Part shown: in pieces, positions 4,336 to 7,828 of the stretch
Layout of the letters: the number at the start of each line of letters is the position of its first letter
Numbering within the stretch: position 1 is the first letter of the stretch
Origin: JAZQNC01 sp045536155
Lineage (GTDB): Bacteria > Bacillota > Clostridia > Oscillospirales > CAG-272
Assembly (NCBI GenBank): GCA_045536155.1
Contig: JAZSMZ010000121.1
Span: forward strand, 1 to 7,828
Length of the DNA stretch: 7,828 bases
Direction: 5' to 3'
The notes under the pieces: generated by a model
Database searches by the model: none
Told to the model about the DNA's origin: nothing
What the model saw: the letters and a program-made list of their open reading frames with translations, nothing else
Position numbers and translations under genes: made by a program

Positions 4336-5414
4336 TGTGCCAATGCCGATCGGATAACGAGAGTGAGCGAGAAGATAAACATAATTGCCATAGAAAGAAG
4401 GGCGGCGATTATCATGTTCATGTTTTTATTCATCTCCTCAATTATTCCGCTCTCGCTTTGGCAGCCGAGCAATTTTGAAAGGCAGGCCGATGCCGAAAAC
4501 ACGATCTTTACGATAAACAGCTTTATGATCACGGGCAAGATTATCACTAAAATTACTATTATCCCGCCCCAGCCGACGGTGGTTTTTATGTATGAAAAGC
4601 TGCCGAATACGGTTCGCACCGCCTCGGAAAGCGCACCTCCGACGACGGGCACGAAGCTGCCTGCCACAAACCGTACTGTTCTGACAGTCATCGAGTCCGC
4701 CCCTTGCGCCAACGACGACTGCGCCGACAGCACGAAGGTGAGTATCGCCATTACAAAGGTGAGGGCGGTTGTATAAAATCCGCGCAGGAAATTGCTTATC
4801 GCTGAAAGCTCACTTTTCGACACGCATGACGCCACCGATGCGCCTATCGAGATGCGCAGAATGGGATAAAAGAGATAGCGTATGGCGTTTTCAAGCAGGT
4901 TTAACGTCATCAGCATTCCGCTATGCGACGCCGCCGCACTCGCGATCTCTCCGCTTGACAGGTAAAGCCCTGTCATTACGGGGATCATGCCGTTCATAAA
5001 AAGGCTGAGGTTTTCAATTGCACTAAAGGCGGCATTTAAGACGTCTTTTACTATATCGTATACGGTAAGAGTCAGCACCAGCGCGCTCGCCGTTTCGAAA
5101 AGCGGCGCGTACGAATTGTCGGTAATGCTTGTACGAAGCACGTTAAGCATTGCGGATATAATTATCACTCCGACGATGGAGGCAAGCGCCTTGATCGACG
5201 GATTTACAGCATCGAGTATGCTTTTTACCCCAACGTCGATTATCGCCCCGGCATCGGCGCTCTCTACGGCATCGTTTGGAATGTCCTGTTTTACACCGTC
5301 GGGAATGCTGTCTTCTATCTCCTTTAGTGCATCGTTTGGTGAAACGTACGCGTTTACCGAAGTGCCGCAGGCGAGAAAGAGTATTAAAAATATAACAAAA
5401 AGCAGTCTTTTCAT
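4332..5414 (-). CDS. spoIIIAE: Stage III sporulation protein AE (SpoIIIAE)
   Basis: 360 residues from ATG 5414, overlapping the spoIIIAD stop by 4 bases (ATGA). An N-terminal signal peptide (MKRLLFVIFLILFLACGTSVNA, residues 1-22) ends in an A-x-A-like VNA site. The acidic segment 25-60 follows. About seven or eight membrane helices come next, near 72-94, 103-122, 136-152, 172-197, 210-232, 248-268, 282-312 and 332-354. The stretch FMNGMIPVMTGLYLSSG and the AGSFVPVVGGAL segment are typical of the family. B. subtilis SpoIIIAE has 399 residues. It is the large polytopic membrane component of the mother-cell complex and is thought to belong to its export-apparatus-like core. A long open frame on the opposite strand over this gene is a shadow and not a second gene. 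Confidence 0.95.
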   Translation of the reverse strand: MKRLLFVIFLILFLACGTSVNAYVSPNDALKEIEDSIPDGVKQDIPNDAVESADAGAIIDVGVKSILDAVNPSIKALASIVGVIIISAMLNVLRTSITDNSYAPLFETASALVLTLTVYDIVKDVLNAAFSAIENLSLFMNGMIPVMTGLYLSSGEIASAAASHSGMLMTLNLLENAIRYLFYPILRISIGASVASCVSKSELSAISNFLRGFYTTALTFVMAILTFVLSAQSSLAQGADSMTVRTVRFVAGSFVPVVGGALSEAVRTVFGSFSYIKTTVGWGGIIVILVIILPVIIKLFIVKIVFSASACLSKLLGCQSESGIIEEMNKNMNMIIAALLSMAIMFIFSLTLVIRSALAQ

Positions 5415-5794
5415 GCGCTCACGCTTTCGATGAGCGCGATAAGCTCACGCATGAGGGGGAGTGACAGAATGACTATCTCGCATTTGCCGAGCAGCTCGAT
5501 TTTCGCCCCAATCTCCTTTTCGCCCGCATCGCGGCATATCTCGGCCGAATACGAAGTTATGAGCGCCACTCCGAGCGCGCGCAAAAGGGTGGAAAGGCGT
5601 TGACCCTGCGTGCTTTTTTCAAGCAGCTCGGAGGTATACCTAAAGGCGGGCAAAAGCTCGTTTGTGGCCGCAAAAAGCAGCAATACGCAGCATCCGAGCG
5701 AAATATAAAGAGAAAACTCGCTTTTAAGCTGTCGGACAGCGCTTATCGTAAAAATCGCGCATATCGCCACCGCGCACATCTTGAATATATCCAT
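5411..5794 (-). CDS. spoIIIAD: Stage III sporulation protein AD (SpoIIIAD)
   Basis: 127 residues from ATG 5794. The frame extends back to a TTG at 5842 inside spoIIIAC, but MDIFKMCAVAI is where family members begin, and their usual length is about 130 (B. subtilis 133). The start lies 4 bases after the spoIIIAC TGA, and I see no Shine-Dalgarno sequence before it, so translation is probably by re-initiation after spoIIIAC. Hydrophobic helices lie at about 4-20, 29-47, 66-82 and 100-117. The segment YSAEICRDAGEKEIGAKIELLGK between the last two is the most conserved part. SpoIIIAC and SpoIIIAD are small integral membrane proteins that resemble export-apparatus subunits of flagellar and type III systems. 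Confidence 0.93.
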   Translation of the reverse strand: MDIFKMCAVAICAIFTISAVRQLKSEFSLYISLGCCVLLLFAATNELLPAFRYTSELLEKSTQGQRLSTLLRALGVALITSYSAEICRDAGEKEIGAKIELLGKCEIVILSLPLMRELIALIESVSA

Positions 5795-5798
5795 TTTT

Positions 5799-5993
5799 TC
5801 AGATGCCGAAAAGGGTACGTATACTCGATAAAAGCTCTGCAATGCTTTTGACGAGCATCATGAGCACAACGATTATCCCCGCAAGCGAAATAAGGCTCGC
5901 CATATCCTCCCTGCCGGCCTTTGCGACGATCTGATAGGTAACCGCCGACAACAGTCCGATTCCCGCAATTTTAAAGAGCAAATTTACATCCAT
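5799..5993 (-). CDS. spoIIIAC: Stage III sporulation protein AC (SpoIIIAC)
   Basis: 64 residues from ATG 5993. A longer frame reaches back to 6014 into spoIIIAB, but ATG 5993 has AAGGA (6007-6003) 9 bases upstream, and the protein then opens MDVNLLFKIAGIG, as in family members (about 64-68 residues). Two transmembrane helices (about 5-22 and 34-54) flank the conserved cytoplasmic loop KAGREDMASLISL. The Shine-Dalgarno sequence overlaps the spoIIIAB stop as TGAAGGA, so translation of the two genes is probably coupled. It is a small core subunit of the membrane export apparatus of the SpoIIIA complex. Confidence 0.94.
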   Translation of the reverse strand: MDVNLLFKIAGIGLLSAVTYQIVAKAGREDMASLISLAGIIVVLMMLVKSIAELLSSIRTLFGI

Positions 5994-6006
5994 CACTATT
6001 TTTCCT

Positions 6007-6483
6007 TCAAACAATAATTATCAGCGCACAAAGGAGCACAGAAAACGAAAGGCAAAGATACACCTTTGCCTTTTTGGGAGCTTCATCGCTTACTTTGCGG
6101 CAAATAAGATCAAGCTCCTCTGCTGTTCTTTTGCAAAGAGAGATCTGACCGTCTCTGCCGTTTTTTCCAAGTTCGGCGCAAAAGGAACGGACAATTTTCA
6201 TCGCTTCTGCATCACAGCTTTTGCCGATGCTCTCTATTGCAAAGTCAAGCCCCTTTTTACAAAGGAGCTCGATTATTCCCTGCTCCTTGAAATTTTCGTC
6301 GTCAAAGCGCGCGTATATCTCACAAAGGGGAGGACTTTTATAACTGATCTCGCTTTCAATATGCCTAACAAGCCGCAAAAACGATTCGGTATTTTTTGCA
6401 CCCGCACGGACTTTTTTAAATCCGTCATAACCGACGCCAAGGCAGACAAACGATATCAGGGCAAGTCCGATAAGCTTCAGCAT
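6007..6483 (-). CDS. spoIIIAB: Stage III sporulation protein AB (SpoIIIAB)
   Basis: 158 residues from ATG 6483, one base after the spoIIIAA stop, with GAGGGG just upstream inside the end of spoIIIAA. Helix 1 (about 2-18) is followed by GYDGFKKV, then a helical cytoplasmic domain with FLRLVRHIESEISYKSPPLCEIY (35-57), the family signature. A second hydrophobic helix closes the protein (about 140-158). B. subtilis SpoIIIAB has 171 residues. The helical domain resembles the GspF/PilC membrane proteins that work with type II secretion ATPases, which suits its place directly after the ATPase gene. SpoIIIAB is thought to be the membrane partner of SpoIIIAA. Confidence 0.94.
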   Translation of the reverse strand: MLKLIGLALISFVCLGVGYDGFKKVRAGAKNTESFLRLVRHIESEISYKSPPLCEIYARFDDENFKEQGIIELLCKKGLDFAIESIGKSCDAEAMKIVRSFCAELGKNGRDGQISLCKRTAEELDLICRKVSDEAPKKAKVYLCLSFSVLLCALIIIV

Positions 6484-6484
6484 T

Positions 6485-7321
6485 CTATCCCCTCTCCTCC
6501 CGTGATTTTATATGGCCGATCTCGAGGAATCTTTGGCCGTCTTTCCTTTTTATCGCGCAATATCGGCAAAAAATCCCGCTGTAAATCAGCTTTGCAATCG
6601 AATCGCAGGATAAAAGCTCGTCTAAATCAGTTGCGTGCGCACTTGCCACCAAGGGGACTCCCCCGCTCTGAGTGCGCAATATTGCATCGGCCTCGTCGGC
6701 GCCGATCTCGTCACATACCACGATCTCGGGGTCAAGCGTGCGCACCGCCATCTCGATCCCGCGTCCCTTGTCGGCGATGCCCACCACATCTACAAGTCCG
6801 CCGCGATACAGCTCACCGTCGTCGAGCTCGCCTCGGCTGTCCACTATCGCCACTCTCTTCATGTAAGGAGGCGAGGAAACGGTGGCGGCGAAATCGCGAA
6901 GAGCGGTCGTTTTGCCGTATCCGGGAGGGGAAAAAATGATAAGTCCGTCACGAAAGTCGTTTGCCGCAAGCTCCTCTACGATCTCTTTTGCACAGCCTTT
7001 GACATTTCGCTTAATCCTTATGCAGAGCGAGGTCACCGTTGACGGAATTGACGTCTGCGAGTACACTCCCCCGATCCCGATGCGGCACCCGTTCCATGTC
7101 ACAAAGCCGTTTTTCATGCTCTGCTCGTGCGCGTGAAAGGAATTGGAGCAAAATGCGCCAAGCGTACGCGACAGCTCGTCGCGAGTAAGAATAACGCTTG
7201 TCCGAATATTCTTGTAACCAAAGGATATCGACGTCGGGCGGTCGGCACGGAGAGTGATCTCGCTCGGTGAGTTATCATCGACGAAATATTTCGCTATCTC
7301 TTTTTCCGCCCGCGTGGGCAA
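6485..7321 (-). CDS. spoIIIAA: Stage III sporulation protein AA (SpoIIIAA), secretion-type ATPase
   Basis: 278 residues from TTG 7321. Walker A is SPPGYGKTT (131-139) and Walker B is IVVCDEIG (200-207). DSRGEL (161-166) and SAHA (227-230) complete the fold of the type II/IV secretion ATPases. It is the cytoplasmic motor of the SpoIIIA complex, and ATP hydrolysis by it is required for sporulation in B. subtilis (307 residues). The first gene of the operon fixes transcription direction from 7400 down to 3400. The start is uncertain. The frame stays open to 7378, and the residues before TTG (EIAEFISI, leading into LPTRAEKEI) match the family N-terminus. AAGGGGGG (7362-7355) would serve an ATT at 7342, whereas no Shine-Dalgarno sequence serves TTG 7321. 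Confidence 0.93.
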   Translation of the reverse strand: MPTRAEKEIAKYFVDDNSPSEITLRADRPTSISFGYKNIRTSVILTRDELSRTLGAFCSNSFHAHEQSMKNGFVTWNGCRIGIGGVYSQTSIPSTVTSLCIRIKRNVKGCAKEIVEELAANDFRDGLIIFSPPGYGKTTALRDFAATVSSPPYMKRVAIVDSRGELDDGELYRGGLVDVVGIADKGRGIEMAVRTLDPEIVVCDEIGADEADAILRTQSGGVPLVASAHATDLDELLSCDSIAKLIYSGIFCRYCAIKRKDGQRFLEIGHIKSREERG

Positions 7322-7375
7322 AATTGATATAAACTCGGCAATCTCCGTTTTGATCCCCCCTTGTCCGTTTGTAAC

Positions 7376-7404
7376 ATTTTATTCGCTCACAAGCCCAATT
7401 ATAA
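7376..7404 (-). promoter_or_regulatory. Possible sigma-E promoter of the spoIIIA operon
   Basis: On the - strand, TTATAAT (7404-7398), a 14-base gap and AATAAAAT (7383-7376) partly fit the sigma-E pattern of ATATT-like and CATACAAT-like boxes. The spoIIIA operon is under mother-cell sigma-E control in B. subtilis. The match is partial and the region is AT-rich. No sigma-A promoter is seen on this strand here. Confidence 0.35.
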
Positions 7405-7439
7405 CCGATTGTGAATAAGAAGGAATTTTATCAAATCTA

Positions 7440-7468
7440 TTGACAAAGCGCCCATTTTAGTGTATAAT
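7440..7468 (+). promoter_or_regulatory. Consensus sigma-A promoter of tRNA-Ala
   Basis: TTGACA (7440-7445), a 17-base spacer and TATAAT (7463-7468) are a perfect match to the housekeeping consensus. Transcription would begin near 7475, about 12 bases before the mature tRNA 5' end. Confidence 0.92.
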
Positions 7469-7486
7469 ACACTCACGATCCCTTAT

Positions 7487-7562
7487 GGGGGTATAGCGCA
7501 GCTGGGAGAGCGGGTGACTGGCAGTCACGAGGTCATGGGTTCGAACCCCACTATCTCCACCA
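7487..7562 (+). tRNA. tRNA-Ala (anticodon GGC), CCA encoded
   Basis: A 76-base cloverleaf. The acceptor stem GGGGGTA pairs with TATCTCC and contains the G3-U70 wobble that marks alanine tRNAs. The discriminator is A, and CCA is encoded at 7560-7562. The D arm is GCGC-AGCTGGGA-GAGC. The anticodon loop CTGGCAG places GGC at 7520-7522, reading GCC and GCU alanine codons. The T arm contains TTCGAAC. Three stem positions are not Watson-Crick: G12-A23, G27-G43 and A49-C65. The gene has its own promoter and terminator and stands alone, divergent from spoIIIAA. Confidence 0.93.
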
Positions 7563-7610
7563 TTGTAAAAAACCTCTTTTGTCTACCGGACAAAATGGTT
7601 TTTTTACAAT
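7562..7610 (+). terminator. Terminator after tRNA-Ala, long hairpin
   Basis: TTTTGTC (7577-7583) pairs with GACAAAA (7589-7595) around a 5-base loop. After a small internal mismatch, the stem continues as ATTGTAAAAAACC (7562-7574) with GGTTTTTTTACAAT (7597-7610), with one bulged T. The T run 7599-7605 serves + strand termination. The mirrored A run would allow termination on the - strand as well. Confidence 0.85.
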
Positions 7611-7775
7611 GATATCCGTTCCCTTAGGTCACGGATGATATAGCTGACGCTTTGATATCTGCTTCGCAGATGATATACGCTTCGCGTATGAAGGAACGGA
7701 TATTATATCATGCTTGCGAAGCAAGTATATCATACGGCGTGCCGTATATCATATCGCGTCAGCGATATATCATTG
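7607..7775. repeat. Intergenic palindrome-array element with terminal inverted repeats
   Basis: A 169-bp non-coding element bounded by CAATGATAT (7607-7615) and ATATCATTG (7767-7775). Inside are a perfect 11-bp inverted repeat, ATATCCGTTCC (7612-7622) with GGAACGGATAT (7693-7703), and five hairpins: 7657-7671 (6-bp stem, TTC loop), 7675-7689 (6 bp, TTC loop), 7710-7728 (8 bp including one G-T pair, GAA loop), 7732-7747 (6 bp, CGTG loop) and 7751-7768 (7 bp, GTCA loop). GCTGACGC (7643-7650) also pairs at a distance with GCGTCAGC (7756-7763). Spacers read ATGATAT(A) in the left half and TATATCAT in the right half, so the whole element is roughly an inverted repeat about 7691. There is no open frame worth calling. 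It resembles hairpin arrays I recall between genes in gut Clostridia, but I cannot name the family. Confidence 0.85.
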
Positions 7776-7801
7776 AAAAGCAACATTTTTTGTGGTATAA
7801 T
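7773..7801 (+). promoter_or_regulatory. Sigma-A promoter for a gene beyond the right edge
   Basis: TTGAAA (7773-7778), a 17-base spacer and TATAAT (7796-7801) are followed only by the last 27 bases of the window, so the gene it serves is not seen. The -35 box overlaps the right terminal repeat of the palindrome element by three bases. Confidence 0.75.
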
Positions 7802-7828
7802 CAGTTCAACAAATTCGACATTTAACAG

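Noticed and set aside
3724..4776. 350-residue open frame on the + strand
   Set aside because: It runs antisense to spoIIIAE, AF and AG, has a basic low-complexity composition and no ribosome binding site, and the - strand genes are certain.
6361..6939. 192-residue + strand frame rich in arginine and proline
   Set aside because: It is a shadow of spoIIIAA and spoIIIAB on the opposite strand, with no recognisable protein features.
7375..7377. ATG at 7377 as the start of spoIIIAA
   Set aside because: It is out of frame with the ATPase as the sequence stands and reaches a stop early. It would need an extra G in the G run, and it sits next to the possible -10 box.
7611..7775. CRISPR array
   Set aside because: The constant parts are only about 8 bases, the variable parts are themselves palindromes, and no repeat-spacer period fits.
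7607..7775. A simple chain of Rho-independent terminators
   Set aside because: The hairpins lack T runs and are spaced by a constant AT motif. The true tRNA terminator lies just before them.

Overview
The window comes from a spore-forming member of the Firmicutes, class Clostridia. It carries a nearly complete spoIIIA sporulation operon, the 3' end of a clostridial-type rubrerythrin, AGGAGG-type ribosome binding sites and near-consensus sigma-A promoters. The sequence does not identify a genus. An anaerobic gut-type Clostridium relative is a reasonable guess, but it is inference.

Layout. Bases 1-116 are the tail of a rubrerythrin gene, followed by a hairpin terminator. On the + strand, 346-1894 is a tight three-gene set: a two-helix membrane protein, a TetR-type regulator and a polytopic membrane protein of unknown function. 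A BFD-like [2Fe-2S] protein follows (1943-2146). Two back-to-back terminators (2165-2228) separate this from the convergent - strand block. The rest of the protein-coding sequence is on the - strand. Reading in the direction of transcription, spoIIIAA-AB-AC-AD-AE-AF-AG (7321 to 3410) is one operon with overlaps or gaps of a few bases. It is followed by a small membrane protein (3336-3130) with its own promoter and terminator, then by a zinc-ribbon protein and a lipoprotein (2966-2263) behind a perfect TTGACA-17-TATAAT promoter. spoIIIAH, which normally closes the operon, is not in this window. Its expected place is taken by the small accessory genes.

Upstream of spoIIIAA, and divergent from it, is a tRNA-Ala(GGC) gene with its own consensus promoter and terminator. 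Directly after it (7607-7775) lies the most unusual object in the window, a non-coding 169-bp element made almost entirely of palindromes. It has short terminal inverted repeats, a perfect 11-bp internal inverted repeat, five small hairpins separated by ATGATATA / TATATCAT spacers, and three copies of the very stable mini-hairpin core GCGAAGC. Its right end runs into the -35 box of a promoter that points out of the window.

How the genes work together. SpoIIIAA-AG build the mother-cell half of the channel (A-Q complex, or feeding tube) that joins the mother cell to the forespore. AA is the ATPase, AB to AF are inner-membrane parts, and AG is a ring-forming protein. The rubrerythrin and the BFD-like protein are both iron and oxidative-stress proteins, but they are not shown to be linked. 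The functions of the TetR-flanking membrane proteins and of the three small accessory genes cannot be read from the sequence.
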